Assembly: GCA_028287185.1 (NCBI GenBank)
Contig: JAQBQD010000124.1
Coordinates: forward strand, 1 to 40,740
Reading direction: 5' to 3'
DNA from: Gemmatimonadota bacterium
GTDB lineage: Bacteria; Gemmatimonadota; Gemmatimonadetes; Longimicrobiales; Longimicrobiaceae
DNA: 40,740 bases
In this document: in pieces, positions 15,615 through 23,269 of the stretch
Layout of the letters: every line of letters starts with the position of its first letter
Position numbering within the stretch: the first letter of the stretch is position 1
Translations under genes and position numbers: made by a program
Notes under the pieces: model-generated
Databases searched by the model: none
Seen by the model: only the letters and a program-made list of their open reading frames with translations
Told to the model about the DNA's origin: nothing

Positions 15615-17558
15615 GTGCCCAAGACCTCGCCGCCGAAGCCATCCGCCGTCCCGCCGTCTCCGCCCGCGCGCCCGGCGGTGATCGCCTGCGGGCTCGCGCT
15701 GCTGCACCTGCTGCTGGCGGCGGCCGCGTTCAACCCCACGCCCCACGTGGGCGGCGACAGCGGCACCTACCGCGCGCTGGCCCGGTCGCTCCTGGAGCGG
15801 CACGCCTACGTGGACCTGTGGGATCCCGCCCTGCCACCCCACACCCAGTATCCCCCCGTGTTTCCCCTGCTGGTGGCGGGCTGGACGGCGCTGGGGTTCG
15901 GATCGTGGACGGGGATGAAGGTGCTGGTGCTGCTCTTCTCGTGCGCGGCGGTGGCGGCGAGCTGGCTGTGGCTGCGGCAGGTCACGGCGCCGAAGCTGGC
16001 GCTGGCGGTGGGGCTGGTGATGGCGGCGGCGCCCGGCGTGCTGGACCTGAGCCACTGGGAGCTGTCCGACGTCCCGTTCTGGTTCTTCACCGCGCTGGCG
16101 CTCTGGGCCTTCGCCCGGTTCGACGCCGCCGGGCGCCACGCTCGGGAGCTGCCGGCGGCCGGTCGGACCCCGTCTGCCGCATCAAGCACGTCATCCGCGT
16201 CGGGTCCCGTCGATTCGAATGCCGCCGCTTCGAATGCCGCCGCTTCGACCGGGGCCGTCGGACCGCCGGCTTCCGTCGCGGCGGGTGGCCGCGGGAAGCG
16301 TCGCCCGCCTTCGCCGCCCGTTGCGGACACGGGCGTGGCTGGTGGGAAGGCCGCCCGCCCGAGGGGCGCGAAGAGCGAAGCATCGCCGGAGCCGTCCGCG
16401 GCGCCGTCCGTCCGCGAGGAGGCGCAGGCCGGGCATCCCACGCGCTGGCTGGTGCTGGCGGCGGCGGCGGTGGCGGTGGCGGACCTGACGCGTGCGGCGG
16501 GGCTGCCGCTGGTGCTGGCGGCGGGCGTGTGGCTGCTGCTGCGGCACGGATGGCGGCGCGCGGCGCTCTACGCGGCGGTGGCGGGGCCTGGCATCGCTGC
16601 GTGGTGGCTGCGCGGGCGGGCGCTGGGCGGGGGCTACACGGGCTTCCTGTGGTACGCCGACCCGTATCGGCCGGCGATGGGGATGGTGACCGGGCTGGGA
16701 ATGCTGCAGCGGATCTGGGAGAACACCACCCGCTACGCGACCGAGCACCTGCCGATGCTGCTGGCCGGCGTGGAGGTGGGCCTGGTGCTGGGCGTGGCCG
16801 TGGGGATGGCCGTCGCGGCGCTGGCGCTCGTGGGCTGGGCGCGCCGCCTTCGCCGGCCGGGCCTGCCCGAGATCTGGCTGCCGCTGTACATGGGCGTGCT
16901 GCTCATGTGGCCCGTAACCTGGTCGGGCGAGCGCCTGGTGCTGCCCATCCTGCCCCTGCTGCTGCTCTACGCCGGCGAGGCGCTGCGCGACGTGCTGGCC
17001 ATGGTCGCGGGCCGAAAGCGGCTGCCCGCGGCGGCGGCGTGGGTGGCCATCGCCGCGCTGCTGCTGGGGATGCTGCCGGGGGTGGCGGGCGTGGTGCGGG
17101 TGGGCGCGTCGTGCGCGGCCAGGTACGCGGCGGGCGAGGCGTATCCCTGCATGGACGCGGAGTTCGTCGACTTCATGAGCATGGCGGCCGCGCTCCGGGG
17201 GCGGCTTCCGGCGGGATCGGTGGTGCTGTCGCGCAAGCCGACGCTGTTCTTCGCGCAGTCGGGCTACCCGTCGCGCACCTACCCGCTCACGGCCGACCCC
17301 GACTCGTTCTTCCGCGTGGCCCGCGCCGCCCGCGCCCGCTACGTGGTGGTGGACCAGATCGCCGACCTGGCGCCCATGTACCTGCAGCCCATCCTGCTGG
17401 CCCGCCGCGACGAGTTTTGCGTGTTCCGCGAGCCGTTCTTCCCGAACGCCGCCCTGGCCCGCATCGAGGCCGAGGGCTCGCGCGAGCGCCGCGACGCCCC
17501 ACCCAACTCCTTCCGCCAGTGCACGCCGCCACTTCCGAAGGCGCCTCCGGGCGGGTGA
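15615..17558 (+). CDS. multi-spanning membrane glycosyltransferase (GT-C, ArnT/PMT-like) with inserted linker
   Basis: The 647-residue inner-membrane protein resembles GT-C enzymes that use lipid-linked sugars. The first periplasmic loop has GGDSGTYRALARSLLERHAY with the expected acidic residue, followed by TQYPPVFPLLVAGW. About ten hydrophobic helices can be counted. A soluble C-terminal domain follows (about 505-647). Residues about 173-273 form a hydrophilic Ala/Ser/Pro/Gly/Arg-rich insertion between two membrane helices, with an exact 15-base tandem duplication at 16216-16245; relatives normally have a short loop there. The start is GTG at 15615, which gives a short N-terminus before the first helix; an upstream ATG at 15480 would overlap the promoter candidate. 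The donor and acceptor are unknown. Confidence 0.75.
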   Translation: MPKTSPPKPSAVPPSPPARPAVIACGLALLHLLLAAAAFNPTPHVGGDSGTYRALARSLLERHAYVDLWDPALPPHTQYPPVFPLLVAGWTALGFGSWTGMKVLVLLFSCAAVAASWLWLRQVTAPKLALAVGLVMAAAPGVLDLSHWELSDVPFWFFTALALWAFARFDAAGRHARELPAAGRTPSAASSTSSASGPVDSNAAASNAAASTGAVGPPASVAAGGRGKRRPPSPPVADTGVAGGKAARPRGAKSEASPEPSAAPSVREEAQAGHPTRWLVLAAAAVAVADLTRAAGLPLVLAAGVWLLLRHGWRRAALYAAVAGPGIAAWWLRGRALGGGYTGFLWYADPYRPAMGMVTGLGMLQRIWENTTRYATEHLPMLLAGVEVGLVLGVAVGMAVAALALVGWARRLRRPGLPEIWLPLYMGVLLMWPVTWSGERLVLPILPLLLLYAGEALRDVLAMVAGRKRLPAAAAWVAIAALLLGMLPGVAGVVRVGASCAARYAAGEAYPCMDAEFVDFMSMAAALRGRLPAGSVVLSRKPTLFFAQSGYPSRTYPLTADPDSFFRVARAARARYVVVDQIADLAPMYLQPILLARRDEFCVFREPFFPNAALARIEAEGSRERRDAPPNSFRQCTPPLPKAPPGG

Positions 17559-17659
17559 TGAGCGTGTGGGATGCGGCTGCGGGATGATTCCACGGGATTC
17601 GAGCTGGATGCTCGCAAGTGGATGCACCCAGGCGGATGAATCCGGCGGATGGCCTCGTT

Positions 17660-17704
17660 GGGGATAAGCCCCCGCGTGGGGATGGACTCCCATGGCTGGA
17701 ACGA
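17660..17704 (+). repeat. intergenic palindromic element, two half-copies
   Basis: GGGG-ATAAG-CCCC (17660-17672) and a second unit ending in GGCTGGAACGAC lie between the convergent glycosyltransferase and aminotransferase genes. The pattern, a short G/C palindrome with an A-rich loop followed by GGCTGGAAC, recurs at 19026-19060 (minus), 19291-19316 and 22502-22531. Confidence 0.5.
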
Positions 17705-17779
17705 CGACCGCCCTCCGGACGAGGCGCGTTCGGCGGTGGGCAACGCGGGATTCGTCGCGGCGAGAGAGGGCGCGCAGCG

Positions 17780-18907
17780 TCAGGGGCGGCCGAAGCGCTC
17801 GACGAGGAATTCCTCGAATCGGCCCAGCGCCTCGGGCATGTTGAGGCGGCCGAAACCCAGGCGGAAGTGCGTGCCGGGGTAGCCGAACAGCGTTCCGGGA
17901 AGGATGAGCACGCCCTTGCGCTCGCGCAGCTCGCCGGCGAACGCGTCGATGTCCACGGGGGGCACGATGCGGGGGAACGCGGTGCTGCCTGCGCGCGGGG
18001 GCACCCACTCCAGCGTGCCGGCCCACTCGGCGAAGAAGGCGTCCAGCCGCGCCATGTTGCCGCGCACGATGGCGCGGCTTCGCTCCAGCACCGGCCCGCG
18101 GGCACGGAGGGCGATGAGCGCCAGCACCTCCGCCGGGCCGGAGGCGCAGATGGTGAGGTAGTCCTTGTACGCGGCCAGGCGGGCCAGCAGGTCGCGGTCG
18201 CGGCACGCGATCCAGCCGATGCGCAGGCCGGCCATGGCGAACGACTTGGACATGACGCCCAGCGAGATGCCGTGCGCGCTGATCTCGGCGGCGGCGGGCA
18301 GCCGGTCGGCCTCGTCGCGCTCCAGCCCGCGGTAGACCTCGTCCGAGAACAGCCACGCGCCGCTCTCCTCGACCGTGCGTGCGATCTCGCGGAACTCGTC
18401 CGGCGTGGGCAGCGCGCCCGTGGGATTGTGCGGGAAGTTGACGGCGACGGCGCGGGTTTGCGGGCGCAGGCTCTTCCGAAGCAGCTCCCTATCGAAGCGC
18501 CAGCCGAGCTGGTGCATCATGGGAAGCAGCTCCACCTCGGCGCCGGTGGCGGCGGCCACCTGGTAGAGCGACTGGTACGCGGGGAAGGCGGCCAGCACGT
18601 GGTCGCCCGGCGCGGCCAGCACGTTCATGCAGGCGAAGATGGCCTCCTCTGCGCCCGAGAACACCAGCACGTCGTCCGCCGTCAGCCCCTGGTACGTGGA
18701 CGCGATCTCCGCGCGCAGCAGCGGGTGGCCGGCGGCCTCGGTGTAGCCCAGCGCCAGCCCATCCCACATCGCCCGCGTCTCGTCGTCCGCCAGCGCCAGC
18801 ACGTCCTTCATCGCCCAGCCCTCCACGTCCGACGCGCAGAGCACGTACGGCGCCGAGAACTCCCACCGCGCGAAGAACCGCTCCAGCGCGAAATCGTCGA
18901 TCCTCAT
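17780..18907 (-). CDS. class I/II PLP-dependent aminotransferase
   Basis: The 375-residue protein is a fold-type I aminotransferase. It shows the early substrate/PLP region (VEGWAMKDVLALADDE, then LALGYTEAAGHPLLRAEIA), VFSGAEEAIFACMNVLAAPGD, the conserved NFPHNPTGALP, the PLP-phenol motif LFSDEVYRGLE, and SKSFAMAGLRIGW with the Schiff-base lysine K221. Near the end GYPGTHFRLGFGR supplies the carboxylate-binding Arg. Relatives act on many amino acids, and some belong to capreomycidine-synthase-like branches; I cannot fix the substrate. The ATG at 18905-18907 was chosen over an upstream start at 19015 because the family N-terminus begins at the aromatic-rich LERFFARWEFSAPY. It stands alone and converges on the glycosyltransferase. 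Confidence 0.85.
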   Translation of the reverse strand: MRIDDFALERFFARWEFSAPYVLCASDVEGWAMKDVLALADDETRAMWDGLALGYTEAAGHPLLRAEIASTYQGLTADDVLVFSGAEEAIFACMNVLAAPGDHVLAAFPAYQSLYQVAAATGAEVELLPMMHQLGWRFDRELLRKSLRPQTRAVAVNFPHNPTGALPTPDEFREIARTVEESGAWLFSDEVYRGLERDEADRLPAAAEISAHGISLGVMSKSFAMAGLRIGWIACRDRDLLARLAAYKDYLTICASGPAEVLALIALRARGPVLERSRAIVRGNMARLDAFFAEWAGTLEWVPPRAGSTAFPRIVPPVDIDAFAGELRERKGVLILPGTLFGYPGTHFRLGFGRLNMPEALGRFEEFLVERFGRP

Positions 18908-19025
18908 GGCTGTCCTCGCGATGCGTACGTTCGTCGTGATTCGGGTCCGTCGATCGACCGCGGGCAGTCGCGCCACGATCCGCCGGCCCCTCGGTGGGAT
19001 GGGGCCCGGAGACACACGAGGCTGC

Positions 19026-19060
19026 GATGGTAGCTCCAGCCGGCGGGTTCATCGCCCCGG
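19026..19060 (-). repeat. intergenic palindromic element copy
   Basis: Read on the minus strand, GGGGCGATGAACCC is followed by GCCGGCTGGAGCTACCATCG. It matches the family at 17660, 19291 and 22502 in layout: a G/C palindrome with a TGAA core, then GGCTGGA. Confidence 0.45.
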
Positions 19061-19290
19061 AACCGGCGGCGCCGCGACGTCGACCGCACGGACGATCCGA
19101 CGTCGGCGATCACGCGGTGTGGGACGACAACGCCGTCGGTCGGCACTGGGTCGGCGCCGTCGGGAAGGCGGCGTCGGGTCGGCGAAGTGGTTGAGCGCCG
19201 TGGTCCCACGATGGTTCCCGCGTCCGCCGATCGAAGGTCGGGGGCGGCGGCGCGAACGTCCACGGTCGGTGGCGGCGCCCCGGCGGGGCA

Positions 19291-19342
19291 CCACGGGTTG
19301 AAACCCGTGGCTGCAACGGCAGATCCGCCCACCTGCGTGGGC
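19291..19342 (+). repeat. palindromic element plus adjacent hairpin
   Basis: CCACGGGTT-GA-AACCCGTGG (19291-19310) is a perfect 9-bp inverted repeat, followed by CTGCAAC. A second hairpin, GCCCAC-CTGC-GTGGGC, lies at 19327-19342. The first shares the ten bases GGGTTGAAAC with the end of the CRISPR repeat, probably by chance. Confidence 0.55.
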
Positions 19343-19364
19343 TCGTCCCTCGCGGAGCGGGTGG

Positions 19365-19393
19365 TTGACCGTGGGGCCGCGCCGGTCTACGAT
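19365..19393 (+). promoter_or_regulatory. sigma70-like promoter of the first crcB gene
   Basis: TTGACC (19365-19370) and TACGAT (19388-19393) are separated by exactly 17 bases, and the start codon lies 42 bases downstream. A GGAGG site at 19428-19432 provides the ribosome binding site. This is the best consensus promoter in the window. Confidence 0.65.
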
Positions 19394-19435
19394 GCGGTCC
19401 GCGGGCGGCGGTTCTATCGACGACGATGGAGGACG

Positions 19436-19801
19436 ATGGTCTTTCTGTGCGTGGTGGTGGGCGGGGCGGCGGGGGCCGTGGCGAGGTACGCGTTGGGCGC
19501 ATGGGTGCAGGCGCGGCGGCCGCGGTTTCCGTGGGGCACGCTCGTCGTCAACGTGACGGGCGCCTTCGCGCTGGGGCTGCTGCTGCCGATGCTGGCCGCG
19601 CATCCCGTGCTGAAGGCGCTCGTGGCGACGGGCTTCCTGGGCGCCTACACCACGTTCAGCACCTTCAGCGCGGAGGCCGCGCTCCTGGTCCACGACCGGG
19701 ACTGGCGCCGCGCCGCGGAGTACGTGGGCGCGACGGTCGTGCTCGGCCTGGCCGCCTCGTTCGCGGGATGGTGGTTCGCGTCGGCGCTGCTCGCCCGCTG
19801 A
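19436..19801 (+). CDS. crcB: CrcB/Fluc fluoride channel subunit 1
   Basis: The 121-residue protein has four hydrophobic helices and the CrcB landmarks GGAAGAVARYALG near the start, PWGTLVVNVTGAFALG (second helix, with the conserved Asn) and GFLGAYTTFSTFSAEA (the helix-3 break with the Phe/Thr fluoride track). Fluc channels are dual-topology dimers that export fluoride passively. Positive charges lie in loop 1 (four Arg) and loop 3 (three Arg), suggesting that these loops face the cytoplasm and both ends face out. A second crcB gene lies convergent 117 bases downstream with the opposite bias. The ATG at 19436 has GGAGG three bases upstream. Confidence 0.9.
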   Translation: MVFLCVVVGGAAGAVARYALGAWVQARRPRFPWGTLVVNVTGAFALGLLLPMLAAHPVLKALVATGFLGAYTTFSTFSAEAALLVHDRDWRRAAEYVGATVVLGLAASFAGWWFASALLAR

Positions 19802-19918
19802 TCGAACGGCGAGCCACGAGCGTCGTCGCACGGCGCCTCGAGTCCCGATCGACAGATGCGAACGTGCGTGGACCGATCGCCGTCCTGACTCATCCATCTT
19901 CCGTGTGGACCAGGCGCG

Positions 19919-20323
19919 TCAGGGCGAACCCGCCGCCGCCGCTCGCTCTTCTTGGGCCGCGGCGCCTCCCAGCGCGAAGCCGGCGAAGGTCGCTGCGAGG
20001 CACAGGACAACGCTGGCCGCAGCGTACGCGAGCGCCGCGGGCAGGCGTCCCGACGCGGCGAGGGAAACCGTCTCGAACGCGTAGGTGCTGAACGTGGTGT
20101 AGCCGCCGCAGATGCCGACGGCGAAGAAGGCGCGGACCTCCAGCCGGGCGCCGCGGGCGGGCAGCCAGCGCAGCAGGAAGCCGATCAGCAGCGATCCACC
20201 GGCGTTGATGAACAGCGTGCCCCACGGGAACGCGCCGCCCGCCCACCCGGCCACCCACGGCCCCTCCAGCCAGCGCAGGATCGCCCCGATCGCCCCGCCC
20301 GCCGCGACGTACAGGTAGATCAC
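19919..20323 (-). CDS. crcB: CrcB/Fluc fluoride channel subunit 2
   Basis: The 134-residue protein shows GGAIGAILRWLEGP, PWGTLFINAGGSLLIGF and GICGGYTTFSTYAFE, the same CrcB signatures as the neighbouring gene, in four hydrophobic helices. Positive residues cluster in loop 2 (RWLPARGARLEVR), the opposite of the first copy, which predicts reversed membrane orientation. The start is taken as GTG at 20321-20323, which places the first helix at the terminus as in the family; an upstream ATG at 20392 would add a charged, non-family extension. It follows the M1 peptidase gene on the same strand after 85 bases and may be co-transcribed with it. Confidence 0.88.
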   Translation of the reverse strand: MIYLYVAAGGAIGAILRWLEGPWVAGWAGGAFPWGTLFINAGGSLLIGFLLRWLPARGARLEVRAFFAVGICGGYTTFSTYAFETVSLAASGRLPAALAYAAASVVLCLAATFAGFALGGAAAQEERAAAAGSP

Positions 20324-20408
20324 CGCGCCCCGGCGGTGGAGATCGTCCGCGACCGGGCCCCGTCGATCGTCACGACGGAGTCCGACCGGCAAGGGCGCGG
20401 AGGGACGG

Positions 20409-22199
20409 TCACGGTACCTGCGCGCGGTTGTTGCTGCGGTCCAGGTCCAGGATCAGCGAGCCGGGGTCCAGCACCACCTCGGCCGGCTTGCCGGTGGTGA
20501 CGAGGGTGACGGTCTGCCGCGCGTCGTGCGAGCCCAGCGTGCGGACCACATCGCCCACCTGGAGCTGTACCGGCATCCACGCGGCGCCCAGGCGCGACAC
20601 CTCCACCGTGGTGCGCCAGCGGCCACGGCCCAGCGGCTCGGAAGAGACGTGCGACACCGCGTAGTCCAGCTTGTCGGTGCGGTCGATCCACTGCGCGAAG
20701 AACCAGCCCAGGTCGCGGCCGCTCACCCGCTCGGCCACCCGCTGGAAGTCCACCCCGCGCACGTGCTTCAGGCGGTACTGTGCGTAGTACTCGCGCAGCA
20801 CCCGGCGCATGACGTCGCGGCCCAGCATGTCGCGCAGCATCCGCAGGACGACGGAGCCTTTGCCGTACGTCATGGTGCTGTAGCTGGCGGGGTCCCGGAA
20901 TCGGGCGCCCTCCCAGCCGACGGGCTCGGACCTGCCGGCGCGCTCCACCGCGGTGAGGCCCTGGATGGTGCGGTCCCACACCGCCGGGTTGCCGTGCTCC
21001 TCCCAGTACCAGTTGGTGAGGAAGCTGGCGAAGCCTTCGTCCAGCCATCCCTCCTTCCACTCGTTGTTGGCCAGCGCGCCGTGCGTGTACTGGTGGCTGG
21101 TCTCGTGCACGATCAGCCCCTCGCCCGGTCCGCCGTTCATCACCAGCATGGGGAACTCGGTGCCGCCGCCGTCCAGCCGGTGCAGAACGGTGAACTGCGG
21201 CCAGGGATACGGCCCGAACATGCCCTGCAGCCACGCCAGCGCGTTGTAGGCGCGGTGCGAGACGGCGCTGTTGGCCCATCCCGTGTCCGCCGCCAGGTAC
21301 AGCACGTGGATGGTGGGAAGCGCGCGGTTCTCGCCCGCGTCGTTGCTCTCGCTGCGCAGCACCACGTCGTGCCGGAACGTGGGGTCCACCGACCACGCGA
21401 AGTGGTGCACGCTGTCCGCGCGGATGCGGACGCGCTTGCGGCCCTCCGCCGCCTGCCCGGCCAGCAGCCCCAGCGCCTCGGCCGGCGCGGCGGGGTAGGC
21501 CTGCGCCTCGGGGCCCGGCGTCCACCCGGGGTCGCCGTCCACCACCACGCCCGTGCTGCCGACCACCTGGTCGGCCGGCAGGTCCAGCGTCACGTCATAG
21601 CGCGCGAACTCGCCGTAGAACTCGCCTTGCGGCATCAGCACGTGCTGCTCCCACCCGTCGCGGTCGTACACGGCGATGCGGGGATACCACTGCGCGAAGT
21701 CGTAGTGCCGCCCCGCCCGCCCCTGCCGCCGCGGCACGGTGGAGGGCCGCGCGTCCCAGTCCATCCGCACCGTCACCGACGCGCCGGGCGCCAGCGGGTG
21801 CGCCAGCGGCAGCAGCACCACCGTGCTGTCCGGCGCCGCCGGGTACGACACCGACACGGGCTGCCCGTCCACCTGCACCGCCGTGAAGCGCTCGAAGGCG
21901 TGGTCGTCCGGCCCCAGGTCCTGGAAGCGCCGCACGCCCAGCTCCAGCTCGCGCCGCGCCCACGCGCTGTTGGGGCGGAAGGCGTTCAGGTGCTGGTGCA
22001 GGTACAGGTGCGTGAGCGCGGCCGGCGAGCGGTTGGTGTAGCGCAGCCGCGCCCGCCCGTGCAGCACGTGCGCGTCCTCATCCAGCCGCGCCTCGATGCG
22101 GTAGTCCACGCCCTGCTGGAAGTAGCCCGTGTCCGTCGGCGCCTGCACCGGGCCCGCCTGGAGCGCGGCGGCGAGTGCGAGGAGGGAAGTCGCGATCAT
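20409..22199 (-). CDS. M1-family zinc metallopeptidase, exported
   Basis: The 596-residue protein starts with a short signal peptide (MIATSLLALAAALQAGPVQA) and so is probably periplasmic. The zinc site is clear: H365-E-T-S-H369 and the third ligand E388 within NNEWKEGWLDEGFASF, with the exact 18-residue gap. The N-terminal beta-domain (about 30-225) shows RLRYTNRSPAALTHLYLHQH. The usual exopeptidase GxMEN motif is replaced by GGGTEFPMLV, as in other divergent M1 enzymes, so true aminopeptidase activity is uncertain. Tyr in TMTYGKGSVVLRML is the likely transition-state residue. The ATG at 22197-22199 is the only start giving a signal peptide. It heads a possible unit with the second crcB gene. 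Confidence 0.88.
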   Translation of the reverse strand: MIATSLLALAAALQAGPVQAPTDTGYFQQGVDYRIEARLDEDAHVLHGRARLRYTNRSPAALTHLYLHQHLNAFRPNSAWARRELELGVRRFQDLGPDDHAFERFTAVQVDGQPVSVSYPAAPDSTVVLLPLAHPLAPGASVTVRMDWDARPSTVPRRQGRAGRHYDFAQWYPRIAVYDRDGWEQHVLMPQGEFYGEFARYDVTLDLPADQVVGSTGVVVDGDPGWTPGPEAQAYPAAPAEALGLLAGQAAEGRKRVRIRADSVHHFAWSVDPTFRHDVVLRSESNDAGENRALPTIHVLYLAADTGWANSAVSHRAYNALAWLQGMFGPYPWPQFTVLHRLDGGGTEFPMLVMNGGPGEGLIVHETSHQYTHGALANNEWKEGWLDEGFASFLTNWYWEEHGNPAVWDRTIQGLTAVERAGRSEPVGWEGARFRDPASYSTMTYGKGSVVLRMLRDMLGRDVMRRVLREYYAQYRLKHVRGVDFQRVAERVSGRDLGWFFAQWIDRTDKLDYAVSHVSSEPLGRGRWRTTVEVSRLGAAWMPVQLQVGDVVRTLGSHDARQTVTLVTTGKPAEVVLDPGSLILDLDRSNNRAQVP

Positions 22200-22227
22200 G
22201 GCCTCGTTTGCGTGCGGGGTGAAGCCC

Positions 22228-22327
22228 GCAACATGTAGCGCGGGCGCGCGAGCGGCAAGCTCGCTGCGGCGATGGCCGCGTGCGGCGCGGGGCGCGCAAC
22301 ATGTAGCGCGGGCGCGCGAGCGGCAAG
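22228..22327. repeat. 32-base direct repeat pair
   Basis: Positions 22228-22259 and 22296-22327 are identical over 32 bases, beginning GCAACATGTAGCGC and ending GAGCGGCAAG, with 36 unique bases between. Each contains the palindrome ACATGT and the run CGCGGGCGCGCG. Confidence 0.85.
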
Positions 22328-22501
22328 GTGGGAGCGGGGTTTCCGCAGGTTCGGTGGATGGACGGAGCGCGACCGGTGGACGGATTGCGGGGGCGTCCGG
22401 CCTTTTGTGCACGAGGTCGCGCGGAGCGGCAACTCGGCGGGGAGCGTCCACTGGGCCGGTGGAGTCCGGTCGGTATGCGGCGGGTTGCGCCGGAGTGTCC
22501 A

Positions 22502-22531
22502 GGGGCATGAAGCCCCCGGCTGGAACCACGA
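22502..22531 (+). repeat. intergenic palindromic element copy
   Basis: GGGGC-ATGAA-GCCCC (22502-22516) is followed by CGGCTGGAACCACG. This is the cleanest copy of the element family also seen at 17660, 19026-19060 (minus) and 19291. Confidence 0.55.
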
Positions 22532-22601
22532 TCGCGCCTTCGCGGAATCTCCGGAGCAATCGCGGGATCAAAATCCACCGCGGAACGTCTGCCGTACTTG
22601 C

Positions 22602-22654
22602 CTTCTCCCGCTTGCGGGTGAGGGTGGCGGGTCTCAGCCCGCCGGGTGAGGGCC
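22602..22654 (-). repeat. REP-like double-hairpin element, copy B
   Basis: The 34 bases 22621-22654 are the exact reverse complement of 7079-7112, and the outer hairpin (CCCGC-TT-GCGGG at 22607-22618) differs only in the loop and flanks. Orientation is opposite to copy A. Confidence 0.75.
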
Positions 22655-22744
22655 CGCCGCGCGCGCCCCGCGCGAAATCCGCCCCCGCGCGGTATCTTCC
22701 GGTCCCGTTCGCGCCCCCGTCCACCCCGCTCCCCGTACCCGCGT

Positions 22745-23110
22745 ATGATGGTCGTCATGTACCTGCTCGTCGGCCTCTGTGCCGGCGTGCTCTCCGGGCT
22801 GTTCGGCATCGGCGGCGGCATCCTGATCGTGCCGGCCCTCATGCTGCTGGCCAAGATGGAGCCCACCACCGCCACCGGCACCTCGCTGGGCGCGCTGCTG
22901 CTGCCCGTGGGCGCGCTGGGGGCGTACGAGTACTACAAGGCCGGCCACATCAACGTGCTCGCGTCGGCGATGATCGCCTGCGGCCTGTTCGTGGGCGCGT
23001 TCTTCGGTGCCAAGTACGTGCAGGGCCTGTCCCCCATCACCCTCAAGCGCCTCTTCTCCGCCTTTCTGGTGCTCGTCGCCATCCGGATGTTCACGGACAC
23101 GCTCAAGTAG
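22745..23110 (+). CDS. small TSUP-family (TauE/SafE, DUF81) permease
   Basis: The 121-residue protein has about four hydrophobic helices and the TSUP motif GVLSGLFGIGGGILIVPAL near the start, followed by TATGTSLGALLLPVGALGA. Full TSUP proteins have two such halves (about 250 residues), so this is a half-size member, a common form thought to pair as a dimer. Transported solutes in the family include sulfite, sulfoacetate and other organosulfur anions; the solute here is unknown. Three ATG codons (22745, 22748, 22757) compete as starts; the first is used. No neighbour suggests a substrate. Confidence 0.8.
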   Translation: MMVVMYLLVGLCAGVLSGLFGIGGGILIVPALMLLAKMEPTTATGTSLGALLLPVGALGAYEYYKAGHINVLASAMIACGLFVGAFFGAKYVQGLSPITLKRLFSAFLVLVAIRMFTDTLK

Positions 23111-23203
23111 CCGTCGCCATCGAAGGTGGAGACGGCGGGGGAACGGTCGACGGCGGACGCGTCACGATGCGGTTCCCGGGATCGTTCGATGGACGGACGG
23201 CGA

Positions 23204-23234
23204 AGGGCCCGCCGCCGGTGTGGCCGCGGGCCCT
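23204..23234. terminator. 9-bp hairpin between convergent genes
   Basis: AGGGCCCGC (23204-23212) pairs perfectly with GCGGGCCCT (23226-23234). It lies midway between the TSUP stop and the pyrE stop, so it could end transcription from both sides. There is no T-tract. Confidence 0.45.
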
Positions 23235-23269
23235 CGCGAGGGAGCCGTCCATCGACCGAATCCCCTGGG

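Larger units (their letters stand above)
18908..19435. other. 528-base divergent intergenic region
   Basis: It lies between the aminotransferase (minus) and the first crcB gene (plus). It contains two palindromic elements (19026-19060 and 19291-19342) and a strong promoter at 19365-19393. Short open frames (for example 18994-19194) have no recognisable product. I looked for the conserved features of the fluoride riboswitch and did not find them. Confidence 0.6.
22200..22744. other. 545-base divergent intergenic region rich in repeats
   Basis: It separates the M1 peptidase (minus) and the TSUP permease (plus). It holds an exact 32-base direct repeat (22228-22259 and 22296-22327), one palindromic element (22502-22531) and REP-like copy B (22602-22654). 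GGTATCTT at 22691-22698 may be a -10 for the permease. No gene is supportable. Confidence 0.65.

Noticed and set aside
19295..19304. Ten bases identical to the CRISPR repeat end outside the array
   Set aside because: It is part of a perfect palindrome of the intergenic repeat family, and a 10-base match is not evidence of a relic repeat.
18994..19435. Fluoride riboswitch upstream of crcB
   Set aside because: I looked for the conserved paired and loop bases of the crcB motif and did not find them; the hairpins here belong to the palindromic repeat family.
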